This document shows positions 34,867 through 49,300 of a stretch of 64,000 nucleotides of DNA, one piece after another. Each line of letters begins with the position of its first letter. Position 1 is the stretch's first letter. Both the position numbers and the translations under genes were made by a program. The notes under the pieces are model-generated. The model ran no database searches. It had not been told where the DNA came from and saw only the letters and a program-made list of their open reading frames with translations. The stretch covers positions 806,001 through 870,000 of the forward strand of contig JAUIRK010001051.1 of assembly GCA_030549495.1 (NCBI GenBank), given 5' to 3'. The stretch is from Nectonema munidae (lineage: Eukaryota; Nematomorpha; Nectonematoida; Nectonematidae).

Positions 34867-37127
34867 TATCTGGACACTCATTATTTTCTCAAAGATTTTA
34901 GAAATTTCAGGCACAATTGATAACGGCCGACAATTTTAAATTTTTGAAGAATCACTTTTTTTATGAACAGGTACCTATTTAGAAATTTTCAGCTAATTGT
35001 ATAATGAGCCTTTCTAATCATTTTATTGAATTCAAGTGATTTTACTATAAAACAACCAATCTGTTTGATTACACGTATGTTAAGATAATTTAAGAAACAA
35101 TAAAATTAAAAAAATGAATCTAAATAAAAAATAACCTCATTTCACTATATCATTTTAAAACTCCTTATAGAAGTGAGCGTTGGAAACAACACTCGTATCT
35201 ATCACCTCACTTGTCAGTACGCTTTGTTTTTAATTCTTTTGCATCATTTATTTTTTTAACTTCTTAAGCTGACATTTAAAAATAAATTTAGAAAAAAATG
35301 GAAAAAAAAATGAAACAATACGATTCAAATTAAGTATCGTCAGATAATGCGAATGCAATTTTATGCATTTCATCTTGCATATGTGACATTCTTCTTTCGC
35401 TCCCAGAAAAATGTAGAAGTGTAAAAATTTGATCTTGGAAAATTCAATTTGAAGAAACGATATTTTTAATTTAAATCAACGCCACCAAAAAATTATGACA
35501 TCAATAATACCATTTACAGGGGTCATTGACCTCAACCACTTTTAACAGTGGTTAATGACCACACTAATCATATTTAATAGGGGATTAATGTCCTTGTCAA
35601 TCTAATTTAATAAATAATATAAAAATTTTATTAATATTAAAAGAGATATCAAATAATGGATTGCGGATTCTAAATCTTTAAATCAAGATCTACTTAAATT
35701 TTGAGCATCATATATAAGGTTAAGACGGTAAATGTTATAAACACGGACATCTTGAAATTAGGTTACAAGAATTAAATATGAGATGTTTTCCATTGATAAA
35801 AATGGCAATTGTACAAAGTAAAAATTTTCTTCGTATGTTTTGTAATTGTTGTGATTCAGAGAGAGAAATTTATTGAAGACAAATAGAAAACACTAAAAAA
35901 ATCATTTCGATAGTTTTCTTCAAAAAAACAATTTCATAAATTGTAAATAAAAAAATATATCACATGACATAGAAATTAAAAGCCAAGCTTGCGGTATATT
36001 AGATTTCTATCCTAAGAAAAAACACTAGTATACTTTTATTTGACACTATGAAAATAAACAGTTTAAATAATATGATCAATATGTTCAAAGTTTTTAAAAC
36101 ATCATTTGATGCAGACAAATAGTTTTTGTTTTTAGTACTTATAGCTTTTTCTTAACATTCTTTATAAACTTCTAAAGAACAATATAATGCATTTTTGAAT
36201 ATTGTTTTAAATTCATTTTGATACTATATTATTATGGCGTAAAATGTTCCTTTAAATTAAAAAAAGAAATGAGACTTGAAAGGTATATATAATAATAATA
36301 TATTTTATTTAAAAATTTAATTTTTTTTTCGAGTTTTACTCTATGGGTTTCAAGGGCAGATATTGAAATTGACATTAGGGGGGGGGGGGAGATTTTACTA
36401 AACTAGAACCCAAATTTGAAGCATATAAATTTAGGCTTTATCAAAATTTTTAAGCTATTCTTACCTTATTTTGCGTAATAGTTTAATAAAATTGAAAATT
36501 GACTTTTTATCACAAAATTGAGAGTATGATAATAATATATCAAAAAATTATAAGTTTATTATAAGAAAGTAACTAGATTAAGAACTAAGAGGATTAATGA
36601 GCCTCATCCGTCTAGGACACTTTTTAGCATACATATAAATAACGGTGTCAATATTCAATCGAATATCTCTGTGAACAAAAAGAAGAATGAGAGCATTAAA
36701 ACGATCCTCATTCATTGAACTGCGAAGTGAATTGATGTGGTAAAACTCGATGTGTTTAAATAATATATTTACAAAAAAAAGTAGGATAATATAAAAGTAA
36801 TAAGTGTCACAATTAACTACGATTGAAACATAAAAAACTTTTTAGGGCTTCTTACTTTATAGAAAGATTGAATCTAAAAAACGAGTTGTAGAAATCATCA
36901 TAATATTTGAGTTCTACCAAAAGAATTAGATCAAGAAAAATTTTCAAGCAATTGGCAATGCAATTTTGGAGGTATTATTCGCTGTCATTTTGAATTAGAT
37001 TTTCCAAATATTTTAAAAATAAAAAATGCTATTAAAAGTAATAGAAATGGTGAAACTATAGAATGCTTCATTGCGAAATGCATTCCTCAAAATCTTTATC
37101 TTTGCTTTTTTACTTGTTGTAATTTTG
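34867..37127. other. Upstream region of the IRE1 gene; one 40-bp hairpin
   Basis: A+T-rich, without ORFs of interest. A hairpin lies at 35521-35560 (GGTCATT..AACCACT paired with AGTGGTT..AATGACC) and may be the remnant of a short inverted-repeat element. A poly-G tract is at about 36379. No promoter motif stands out clearly. Confidence 0.4.
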
Positions 37128-37324
37128 ATGATACTTTTTAGAGTTAACTTTCTCATAATCCTGCTGTCCCTGCAGTTTAGACCTGCTTTCTTGGACTTAT
37201 TCCTGATTTCAACGCTCGACGGTAAATTTCACATGCTCGATATCAACAGTAGTGAATGCGCGGCCATTAAATGGACTTGGAATTACAACTCTCCAATCAA
37301 AATCACAAATTTTCTCAATAAAAA
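37128..37324 (+). CDS. ern1: IRE1 exon 1: signal peptide and start of luminal domain
   Basis: The ATG at 37128 opens MILFRVNFLIILLSLQF, a classic ER signal peptide. The mature start DLFLISTLDGKFHMLD follows, matching the IRE1 hallmark LLFVSTLDGSLHA, then AAIKWTWNY (family GxIKWTL). The same frame stays open upstream to about 37071 without another ATG, so 37128 is the preferred start. Donor GTAAAT at 37325; phase 2. Confidence 0.88.
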
Positions 37325-40300
37325 GTAAATTTTCTTATTTCACACACGCTCACACACTCGCGCGTCTACTTTTTTTTTTTTTTTTTACCAAAATCAAGAG
37401 ATAAAACGGATCAAGTGAAGAACAAGCATGTCAAACATTTTAGGGTGCTTGATCTTTATGTGATCCGATAAAACGTTTGCAGCAAGATGCTATTGCGAAT
37501 GTGCAAATACAGACTCACCTCTGATTGGTTGTTCAGTTACTTAAGATAAACATATAGGATTTCCAAAGGTTGTAGATACATGTTCTGATATAGAAAGCTG
37601 CAGTAAACTTTTTGCTTCGGGCACGTCCTTATTCCGTACATATCCAAAATAAGGTCACTGTGATGCCAAATATTTTAGTTTGACTTATAAATTCTCTCAT
37701 TCATTTCTTAGACTCTTCTTTAATAGAGACATTAGTGTCAGTGCCAGCCAAGCCTTTGCGTATTGCAGAATTTTTAGTGTATGCTAGATATTTTAATCAA
37801 TGCACCTTCTTCCTAACTGACTTTTTTCTTTTAGAATCCAATTCATCGCTTCTCCGAAGGACGGATCCCTCTATACTTTTGAGTTTAGTGAAAACTCCAC
37901 TTTTCATTCTTCTTCTTCTTCTTCTTCTTCTTCTTCTTCGAAAGAGAGGGACATAAGCAAATCCTTTTCTTTTAAGAAGCTTTCATACTCCATTCCAGAC
38001 ATCGTTGCAGTTTCTCCATTCAGAAGTAAAGCCGGCTACGTGTACATCGGTATGCCCGTCTGATTATTATTTCTACGCTCCAGCATTTCATGCTTTTAAT
38101 TTTGCGACTCGTAATATCTATTAGACATCAAAGATTTTTAAGTATTGTTATGCTAATTGAATCACCGTATTCTCTAGTGTTTTTGAATATCTTTATCCTA
38201 GGTTGTAATTGGATAAAGATAACTTGCACCCATTCTCTCGTGTCCCTCACCAGTGTTGAATGCAAAGCCGCGTATCTGTGGCTAAATTTGGCGCTCTATC
38301 TCCAGTATCTTGAAAAGGAAAAGATGTGGCGCGGTTCTCCCTCCGACGTAATAAGCATCGTGTGATAATCTGAAGAATCTTCTCCCAATTCCAAAATCGT
38401 ATTTGCGTTAAAGTGCTCATTTCAATGCACGTCAAAACATTTTTCAATAGAACTCGTATAGTCAATTGAAATGTAAACAAAAGGCTTATTTTGGTTGTTT
38501 GATTTAAATGATCAAGTTATATATATATATATAGCCTTTATAATACATTTGTTTCATATTTATAGAGCCAAACTAACCAATAATGACACAGTTAAGAGCT
38601 TTAGCTAATGAAGCTCTTTACAATTATTTCTAAAACTTTAATGAAAAAAGAAATTTTCAAAAAGAAAAAAAATGTAATAATAATTATTTAATTCATTTTT
38701 TTAAAAAGTTGCAAAAAAGAATTCTTGGGACTCTTTTTACTTTGTTGTAACTGCAAAATACGTTTCGTTGTTTTTGCATACCAAGCGTGGAAACCCTTTT
38801 TAGGTGCCTCCCTCTCGGATTCTGGATGTTTTATTTTCTCTAGCTCCGGCTCTGCAGACTTGGTTAAATCCATAAAGATATGACTGAGTAAGGCGCTTAT
38901 TTTTGGCTTAGGAAAAAAGGCTGACAAGTGGCGAGTGTTTGAACGGAGTTCGGGCAAAGTTGTGAACTACGCCGATGACATTGCTCACGTGAAATGCTTC
39001 CATAACGAATCGAAGGAAACTTCTGCTTCGGACATTTTCTACCTCCTTTCCAGAGGTCAGTCTTTCCACCCTCATCTCATCGATATCCACTTTGTGCTCT
39101 TTTTATTCAGAGTACACGGTCTCCGTTTATGACAGCATCTCCATGCTCAAAATGTGGAATATCACGTACACCGATCACTCCGTCTCCTCTTTCACTGACG
39201 ATTTCGAAAACACGTCTTCCTCTAATCAAGAATATTACTACGTTTTTAGCGAAGACAATGTCCTATACGCGATAAATGCTGCTACAAGTATTTGATTAAT
39301 TAAATACGCTCACTGTTCAACTGGTTGCGATTTTCTTTACCTACCGTATCCTTTCTCAATCATCAACCCTTTTTTCCAAAGTGGAAAGGGACTGATTATT
39401 TAGATTCTATTTAACCCGTGTTTCGTGGAAGGTTTACATACAATCAGGGGCGCACATCCTCAAATTTATTGGGGGGGGGGGCGAAATTTTTTGTTGCAAT
39501 TTTCAAAATTAGTGGTCTGGAAATACCACGGGAGACCAATTTATTCAAGCAATCCCTTAAAATAGACTGTATTCAGCTCATACCTAAAGTCATAAATTTA
39601 TAAGACTACTTTATATTTTTTTTACAAAATTTGTGAATTTAAATACTATACTTCCAGCGAAAATATTTTAATTAAATTTGGATATCGAATATGGTGCGCA
39701 GAAAAAATGCCCACAATTAAAAAGTCGGAAAAAATGCCCAAATTTAAAATTAGGAAAAAATGCCCCAACACAAAAAATTTCAAAAAATTATTAATTAAAA
39801 TAAAAAAATTTTTTTTTAAAAAGATATGTCAAATAAAGATTTTTTGTAAAAAAAAACAAAAAGTCAACTTTTCATCTAAAACATTTAAAATTAAAATTTT
39901 TAAATACAAATTTTTTTTTATAAAATATCAAATATTTTTGGACTTTGTGTGTATCAGAAGAACACTTTCTTAATATAATTTGTGTTTTAACTGATTTTAA
40001 GAGCACATTCCCACAAATCTGCACCTTTGCTATTGTTTTCAAGAACTATAAAGAAAAAAACCCTATAGATTAAGAAATTTTAGAAATTTAGCCTTTCAAA
40101 ACGGTACCAAATAAAAATATTTATATAATTAAAAATTCTCAAAATCAAAAATTAGGGGGCATTTTTTCCTACTTTTTAATTGGGGGCATTTTTTCTGGGG
40201 GCATTTTTTCCGGGGGCATTTTTACCTACAACCATCGAATATACACTAGTTTAAAAAATCCAAAATTGTTAGGGGGGAATTGGCTTTTCATTTGAAAAAT

Positions 40301-43300
40301 GAAGTAGTCTACCAGGCACATTAGAGGAATTGATGAAAGGATATTTGATTCATAGAGAAAACAAATAACTGAAGGTTGGATATTTTTATATGAGTGAATG
40401 TAGTCTAAAGGCAAAGAGTCTACTAGACACCCTGCCATGTTTATATGAAAAAATGTGATTGATTCAGGGGCAAGGGTATAAAACGAAGTTATAATTGTGC
40501 AAACAAAAATAAAACAAAAAATTAAGATCGCATTATTTCATTTTACTCAGCATCATTCAAAAATAGTTTAAAAGCTAAATTGATACAAGCTACAAAAATC
40601 TACAAAAAGTAAAATAACTGTTAACATTTTGCAATGATCTGCCTTTTATAATAACTTTTAAGGAAAAAAAGTCTATAAGAAAAAGTTATAGAGCTTCAAC
40701 AAAAACTAAAAAATTTTAGAGCATAACTTAAGTTTTTTGAAAACTAATTTGACGTATCCCCTACAGCATAATCTATGGGTGGCATGGCAGGTTGGTTGAT
40801 ATGATGGACATAGCACGGAAGCCTCTGGATTCAATTCCTCATCGATACGCATTTGTTCATAGTTTGACATAAGCGGTACATCAGTGTCTGGTCAATGAAA
40901 ATACATCCGATGCACCTTACCTTTTACTCAAAATTGAAAAATTTGCTGCATAATTAACATAAGAGAGAAAGGAAACAAAATAAACTAATAGAGCAATTTT
41001 CACTATTTAAAATGGAACCGTCTGTTCTAGGAATAATTTCAAAATAATAGGAGGCATAAAGAAAGGTCGACAGACATTTTGCCCCATAGACAATTTGCCC
41101 CCCTGGACAAATTGTCTCATAGGCTATTTGTTTCATCCATCTTTGCTTATTATATGTGTAAAATTATTAAAATTTTTTATATTCTTGTTTATTTTATCTC
41201 TATTAAATTATTTCAAATTAATCATTTTATCTCTTAATTTTTTAGAATTTTTAGAATTGTCCATGAGACAAAATGTCTCATGAAAATAACGGGGTGAATT
41301 GTCCATTAAACAAAATGTCTTATGAAAATAATGGGGCGAACTGTCTTATGAAAATAATGGGGCGAAATGTCCGAGGACCAAACTAACATAAATCAAAGTA
41401 TACTAGAAAAGAAAATCATTACGTTTTTTGAATATTTGTCTACAAATAAAATTCTGACAGCGTCATAAATAGATCAAGTACATTTTTAACAACTGAAACA
41501 TTTTGTTTCGATATTATATTTTTATTATAATAATCAACAAATTTTTTTTGAAAAAAAGATTTAATTAATTATGTACAGTGTTACTTATAAAATTTAACAA
41601 TCGAACATTATAAAAAAGATCTCTGCTCAAATATTAAGCAAATAGAGTATTCTTGCTTTTAAACTGAACAAGTCATAAGAAATATGAAGTAAATGATTCT
41701 AGTGTCGCCTGCGTCTACATTTAAATTTTGGCGGCGATACAAGAAAAGTAGCAAAGGTTAATCATGATAATAACCATTAACAATAATACAATAATATATA
41801 ATGTCTATGATGGAATTGCCAAGAGCACTATTTGGCCTGCTCAACATCAGATTTGTATGATAAAATTCCCCTGATCCCAAGATGCATCTTCTTCGAATAC
41901 TGTTTTTCTCGTTCATGTCTTTTTGCGACATCAGCCTAGACTTGGGATAGCAGGATAGGTAGCATAAGCAAGCATCAGCGTGTTGCTAATCTTTCACTTT
42001 TATCCACAAACGTTGTGAAGTACTTTCATTTGCATGGAGTTGTTTGTTTAAGAAAGGTTTCACACGCCTTCAAGATCTTGGCTTTCATCAGCATGTTTTC
42101 TTTAAGACTAAAACTGCCACAGTCCTTTTCATTTTTTTCAATAACAGCTTCCTCGCATATTCTCGCCTCTTCTCGGAAGCACAAATTGTTGGTTTTCGTG
42201 TTTAGCGTGATAAGACCACACTTTGCATTGCAGGCAGAGGTGTGGCGAAGGAAATTTTTGTCTGAAGGGATTTCAATTAATTCAAAGAAATTTCAGATCG
42301 GTTGGGTGTGAGCGGCCTGTCTACTACTATGCGTATAGTTCCTTACAAGACCGTACACACCTAGTTGACCAACTGACTAACTTGATAAATCAACTACAGT
42401 CAAATCAGATTATCGCAAAAAACTGAATGTTGCAGAAAAGCTTTGTTTTTAGTTGATTATGTCGCTAAGCTTACAAATCCAAGGCTTCAGATGCTTCTAA
42501 CTAGTGCTGGTGTTCGGTGAAAATTGGGCGATTAATCGCCGATGAATAACGCTAACTAATTCGCTGTAACCGAATCATAATTCACTGGTTAATTCAATTT
42601 GCAAATCACAATAAATTTACGCATATACATTATATTATTAAAACGAATTGTGTAATTATTTCAGGTTTTTTTTAAAACCGCATTGCACAAACTTATTTTC
42701 ATGTTCTGTTCCGCGAAATTATGTTATATCATGTGTTTGGTTTTTTTTCTTTTCTTTGACGAACTTGTATTTTGGTATCTTATGCATATTTGTGGACTCA
42801 AAATTTTTTTAACCCATTTACGGCCAATGTTCCTATTTTGGAACATAAGTAATTTTATCTTCGTCTGCTTTTTTCAATGACTTTGAATATAAATCGTCTG
42901 CGTTTTTTTAGATATCGTCTGCTTTGCTTGATCTTAAATGGGTTACACGAAATTAACCAGTTAATCGATCGGTTAAAATTTATCAGGACGGTTAATTGCC
43001 ATCACTAATATGAAGAAATGAACTGCCTAACTAGATTTGTTCGCTTCATTCCTTATATTTCGGTATAAATTAATAAGTGCCTCATAATCCTGAATATTCG
43101 CCCAATTTCTGTGATGCCACATCCTAAATATTCCATTCAACCCTTTGCATGATTTTGAGCAATACTTTTGCACATAATGCTCGCCTTGAAATCGTGTATA
43201 CGTTTCTTTTCTAAAATTGTTATGAATGGAAGCAACTTTGGTAAGACTGGATACTCAATTCAAAGCAAGACATTTTTCTATAAATTCTTTCAGGCTCAGC

Positions 43301-46300
43301 TTAAAATATAAATTTTTAAAGCCGTCTTCCATATTTTAATAGAAGTTTTCCGTTATTACAACTTTTTAAACGACCCTAATATATCATTCAATATTTTCAA
43401 TAAACAAGTCTCTAAGAATGTGTTTGGATTTACTTTGTCCGAAAACTTTGTTTTAATTCTTCTTGATTTAATAAAGGCGCCCGTAATTTCTTCTACTCTT
43501 TTCTTTAATTACATAAGCTATAATAGCTTTAATTACATAAATTATACTCGCTATTTTTTTTTCTACTAATTTTTTAATGTTTTGCAAAATACGTGTTTTA
43601 TGCATGTTCAATCTTTGAAGTACAGTAAACCCTTAATTCCGTTTAAGCAGAGAGCATAATAGCGTTGTACATTTTTGATTTAGACGTTCTGTCTTACATT
43701 CCCATCAACGATCTGTTTAGGCGGGATAATTTTGCACTCGTTTGCGATACCGTCGATAAAAAACTAAAATCGCTTTTTTTCGTACTTGCAACTTGTAGGA
43801 AAGATTGGGATACATTTAAAAAAGTGGGGAATTTTCAAGTATTCACGTCGAATCATAAGAATTTCACTCTCAAAGTTGAGATATTCAAAGGATGTGTGCC
43901 TAGGAAGCGTTTGTATTGGAGGCGGAGCGAGTGTCTAATAGTGTTTTTGGCCAGTGCCAAAGAATCCCAAACTGCATTGTTACGAAATTGCTCACATTAT
44001 TCCTTGCGATGGAAGAGACACGAAGCCATAACGATCTTTTGGGATTAATGATGGGAGTTGTGTAGCTAACTTTTGTTCGCCCACTAACAGACGCAGTTAA
44101 GTGGCGTTGCAAGATGCCAGGTTTGGTGGTGGATCTTTTCTCAGTGAGTGCGAATTCGAGCTTGCGCCGCCTGAACTTCGCCTACGTCTCTAAGAATGCT
44201 CTGGATGTCGTTCTCACGCACTCGGCGTCCCCGTTTACATCCTCGTCTGCCTCTTCCTTCTCACAACTGTTTCCCGCACTCCACCTCAACTTTCTTGGCG
44301 CGAACCCCATGACCCAAGAAACCGCATTCTCATCCATCCTCTTTTTCGTCACTCCGTTGGATGACGTCATTAAACATCGCGTAATTTTTTTGTATCTTCT
44401 CTTCCTGCCTCGAAGTCGCGGGGACCTTTTGTCTAAGAAAAGAAACCTGTGTTCTTTCGATACAAATACACGCAACTGTGGACGATAGGGGATAGGGAAA
44501 TCCAAGCGCTAATTTAAGGGTCATTATTGAGCGATGCTTCTTCTTCTTCTCAAAAAGTAGCGAGTTTTGTGCACTTTGTTCATGCATAAGAGTAATACTT
44601 TTTCTATCTTCTTTAAAAAGGGCTTTTTTAATGTTTTTAAAATACGAAATAGGAAAAGCACTATCCACATCTTTCATATGAGCTCATAGGCTTTTGTGTA
44701 GACTGAATTCCTTCTCAACCATGTCACGTGTGAGAGCTCGAAAAAAATGTAAAGATATATAGCCTCACAATATTTTTCTTTTTTTCTCAATATTAAAAAA
44801 AACTTTACCTTTTTTTTAACAAAAGAAGCAGAAGTCAGTTTTTTTATCCCAAATTAATTTGGCATCAATTACCGACACTAAAATGCACAGTATAGAGCGA
44901 TGCTTTACAAAAACGCTAATGAAGAGTGTTTGCAGCTTCATGGTAAGAATGATATTCAGTTATATATAAGTATGTCTATCCTGCATAAAGTACAAATTGT
45001 TAGCGCTGAATGAATTGTATACTTGATGCGGAGTCAACTCAACACTGTGACCTCACTGAATATATCATTAATTTTCGCAAATACTAAACATATCAATCCT
45101 CTTCTGAAGAAAACTCGTGTGTGTTCTGCAGGGATATGAAGTCGAAACATGGATTAATTATTATCGACCCGACTCTTACACTTTAAAACAGGTTTCTTCA
45201 ACCTTTCTTACACACAGGCCCAAAATTTTATTAAAATTAACTCTAGGCCCTAAAATTTTTTTAAAGTCTTACAATATATTAAAATAGAACAAGCAAGATA
45301 GATTAATTTTTTGTGATCGATGTCAAAATATATTCAAATATAAATATGTTAGTGAGATAGTTGAAGAAGCCTGCTTTAGAAGGTTCGATTTGCACTGCAT
45401 TATTGATAATAATAATAATAATAATAATAATTGATGCATCTATCAGAGATAATAATTAATTGACCTATTCCAAAAAAAATTAATATTTATAGCAGCCCCT
45501 CTTCAGGGGCGCACATCTCTCATTTATCAGCTCAATTATATATATCATGGTATTTTTTCACATACTCTATTATTTATAGTGATTTGAGGCTAGAGTCTCC
45601 TCTTTGTGTATTTTATGAAAAAATATTTATCATGGTAAGTTTACGCTATAACATAGCTCAATTAAACCCTTTCGGTGTAAATTTTGTTCCAATGGTTTAC
45701 TAGTCAAAAATTCTCTAATCGCAATACAGAAGGTAAGCGCATGGAAACTGGCATTGAAATTTCTAATTCAAGATCTGTGATTCTCCATATTGTGATCGAT
45801 GCTTTTCCCTTAATTTGTCCAAATCATTCCTCAAAAGAAAACCTATAAATCGTTTTGCAGTCTACAAACCGCTTTTCATATCCAAATTATTTATCTTGAC
45901 TTACGTTTAATCAATGTTATTGAAAAATTGAAAAGTTCTTTGGAGATTTCTTTTTGGAAATTGCACTGCTTTTTTGCTTAAACTTCATTTTCAATTCCAT
46001 TTTTTAAGAAAGCGCGCGAGAACAGGGAGGCAAAGTGTAGAGTTTTAAGAAGCTTATAAAAATAATAAAAATGTTAGGCTATGCTATGTCACTGTATTTA
46101 TGTTTAAGCGTTCCAAAGTTTCATATCTGTATAAATTTTCTAGAATAAGCAGTAGTACGTGTCTATGATTTACTTCCAAACCGAATATCAATTTAGAGGA
46201 GCTGTGCAATCATATACTTGAACAAGAGAGCGAGGCGTTTGTAAAATTCCGCCCTCCTCATCCCTAAGCGTTTATTTCTTCGAGTTGTGCTGCTTACATT

Positions 46301-49300
46301 CTTTGTTTTTTAGATCGTGAAAAGCGATAGCAGTCCGCGTCAAATTCAAGGCGAATTCCATCCCACTTCCAAAGGCTTACAAGCTCAAAGCGTACGGCTC
46401 TCTGACACCGTCTACACAATACTAGGTTTTTAGCTTGCACTATATTGGATGTTTCTTTGCAGAGACTCTTCACTTTTCATTATATCACCGCTAACGGAAC
46501 TCTATGTAAAAGCCCACTTTCTGCCATAGAAGGCCAAGGATGAGCTTCTTTCAGTGAGATTAGGACTTAACCCTATCCCTAACGCTTAAGACCCGTTTAT
46601 TCATACTGGTCCCGCATTTGAGTTGGTATAAAATTTAAAAATACCACAAGAGACGGGTACGGGCGAATATAATTTAAAAAATGACGCGTTTTGCAAAATT
46701 ATATGTACATTTATTATAGAGTTCTACTGTATACAATATTCAACAGCACGCGACAGTAGCACACGAGGTGCTTCTTACTTCAGAGTTTTTGCTCAATCGT
46801 GCTATCACAAGCTGTTGTCAATTCATGTACGCTGTAAAGCCGTGTATGATGAAGGAAGGCTGTGTTGTATTTTGAAAATACGGGTTCAGTAGATCGGCTA
46901 TAACGCGGCTTCGTAGCTTGGACCCGGCCTTTCGCGCTATAAAGGATCTAGTGCATACAACAAAAATCGATTAGTCAAATAAATTGGCTTTAAAATTCTT
47001 CCTATTTTTCATAAATATCGAGGATAGGATTGAAGATTAATTGAGGATAAAATTAGTTGAAAAAACTTTGGGTGATGATTAAGCTCATGTGACAATTTAA
47101 AAATGAGAAATCATATAAATTCAGAGCTGTCACTTTTTTTATAAATAGAATTTCCTGTTGTTCCCTAGCCATTTTTATGAAAATTTTTTATATCTTAGTT
47201 GTCTAATGAATTTGATGTTGATGCGTGACCTAAAAAGAGCTGTCAAAATATCTTTCCTTGATCATAGTATTTAATTAAAACAGCCACCTGATTTTGTTGG
47301 GAGACTTTATTCAAAGCTTCATCAAAACAAATAACAAAATCATCTCCTCATTCAATTTTTCTTTTTACACAATCCTTAAAATATGGACGTAACCCATAGT
47401 TGATAAAATAGCTGCATTTGGTTGCTGTTGAGCTAAAATTCATGGTAGCATTGAAATACTTATTCATAAAAGTTTGTGTACAAATTAGGGACTAATATCA
47501 AAAAGCTTAAATTCTCTGGTATTGTATCATCATCTTTTCAACGAGAACACTTGAGATTTCGAATATTTGAGTACATTTGTTAAGTTAGTTAATCATGCAC
47601 CATTACTTGCTTCAATGTCTTGTTTTTTTATTTTCTACATTCATTTAAAATTATAATCGGGGGATGAAACATTTTGAATACTTTAATTTGATTAAGATTC
47701 ATCGAATTTTCTTCGATCTTGTAATGACAGTTCATTTTGTGCATCTGAAATTTCGCACTACTTCAGCAAAGACAAAAGATCCCTTCCTCCCTCAGCAGAT
47801 TCGGAGCAGCAAATTCCATTAAAGAATGAAGAACACCAGTCGCGTGAATTTTCAATCGCGTTATCGCCCGTGAAATCTGATTCGTTGATTTTCTTTGAAA
47901 TTCCTCCCGTAGAAATGGATGTTCATAACGCCTTCCTTGAAATTGGCCACCCCAATCTCTCGCCCATGCCCTCACCCAAAAAAGTCAGAAACAACGTCAA
48001 CCACTTCTTGTCTACGATCCACCAATCAAAACACTTTCCTCCCCAAACCACTTCTTTCTCCGCCCTCATTCCACATTCTCTCTCTTACGTGTGCACATTT
48101 TTAAGCTTGCTCTCCATGCTCTTCTTCTTCTTCGCTACTTTGGTATGCGCTTTCCTCATCTTGCTCCTTTGTCAATGGGCGCCGGTCTCTGTTTTTTTAA
48201 GCACGGCCTGCCAGATGTTTCTGAGTTGAAGTTGTGAAAGATGTATGAAAAAATTGTTTATTATAAACTACATGCGCAAACCAAGCTCCAAGGTATAGGC
48301 ATTTCAGATGGGGGGATGCAAACAACTAAATGTGTTAAAAAGTGTAAAAATGACGATTTGTGCTACCACAGTTGTAGACGCTGATCAGCATATAGAGTTA
48401 TAGTTAGTTTAGAACAGAAAATGTTTATTGGTTGCCTGGACTTATTGATTGCCAGTATCACATTCTGGATAGGATCTTGATTTTCATATAAAAAAAAATA
48501 CAAAAAGTCGCAATTTAAATTATAAATTCTTTGATGAAATAATAGGAAGTAAAGATAGTTTGAAAGAATCATATACTCTGCCTTATTTTCATATACTCGA
48601 AATAACATGGAAATCCTTGCAACCAATACAGAGTGCTCTTTTAAAGCCTCTAGAACAGGGGTTCTTAAAGTGTGGGTCATGACCCCTTCTGGTGTCATGA
48701 AGCTTTTTTGAAGGCTCTAACTCTCACACATCGGTTTCGAGTCAAGACGCCCGAAAACCAAAACGCCGAAAATCATATATTCGGTTGTGCTAATTTTTCG
48801 GGCGTTTCGATTTCGGGCGTTTTGACCTGATACCCACATATACTATGATGAAGAACACACTTTTCAATATTTTCAATAGTAGAGTACTTTTCAATGGGGT
48901 CATTATTGTGAATAAATAAGAGGTAATCAGCAGAGAATGGTGGGTACCTCGGAACTGCGCGTTCCCCGCGGGAAGACTTACTCTCCGTTCCTCTCTTCCT
49001 CAAAATCTGCGTAATAATTTTTTCAAATTAGTAAACTATTTATTTCTTTATAAATATATTCACCTTGAACTTCATTTGGTGTTCATTATGTCAGAGACGT
49101 GCAAACGGGATGGCGGCGCTAAAGTTGCCCGAGCAGTTTTGAAAGTGCCCTTTATAAAGGAATATGTTATATGCCTGAGTTAGCGGCATATCTCATTGTG
49201 TTTCCCGCTCTTCTTTCTCTTCATATGCGTTATGAACAAAAATGAAAAAATTAATCAAACATGTCACATATTTGCTTTGAACCGATTCTCTTACTCCTTA

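Noticed and set aside
44182-44677. Minus-strand frames of 107 and 115 codons
   Set aside because: They are antisense to IRE1 exon 5, whose + strand reading aligns with the family and fits splice phases.
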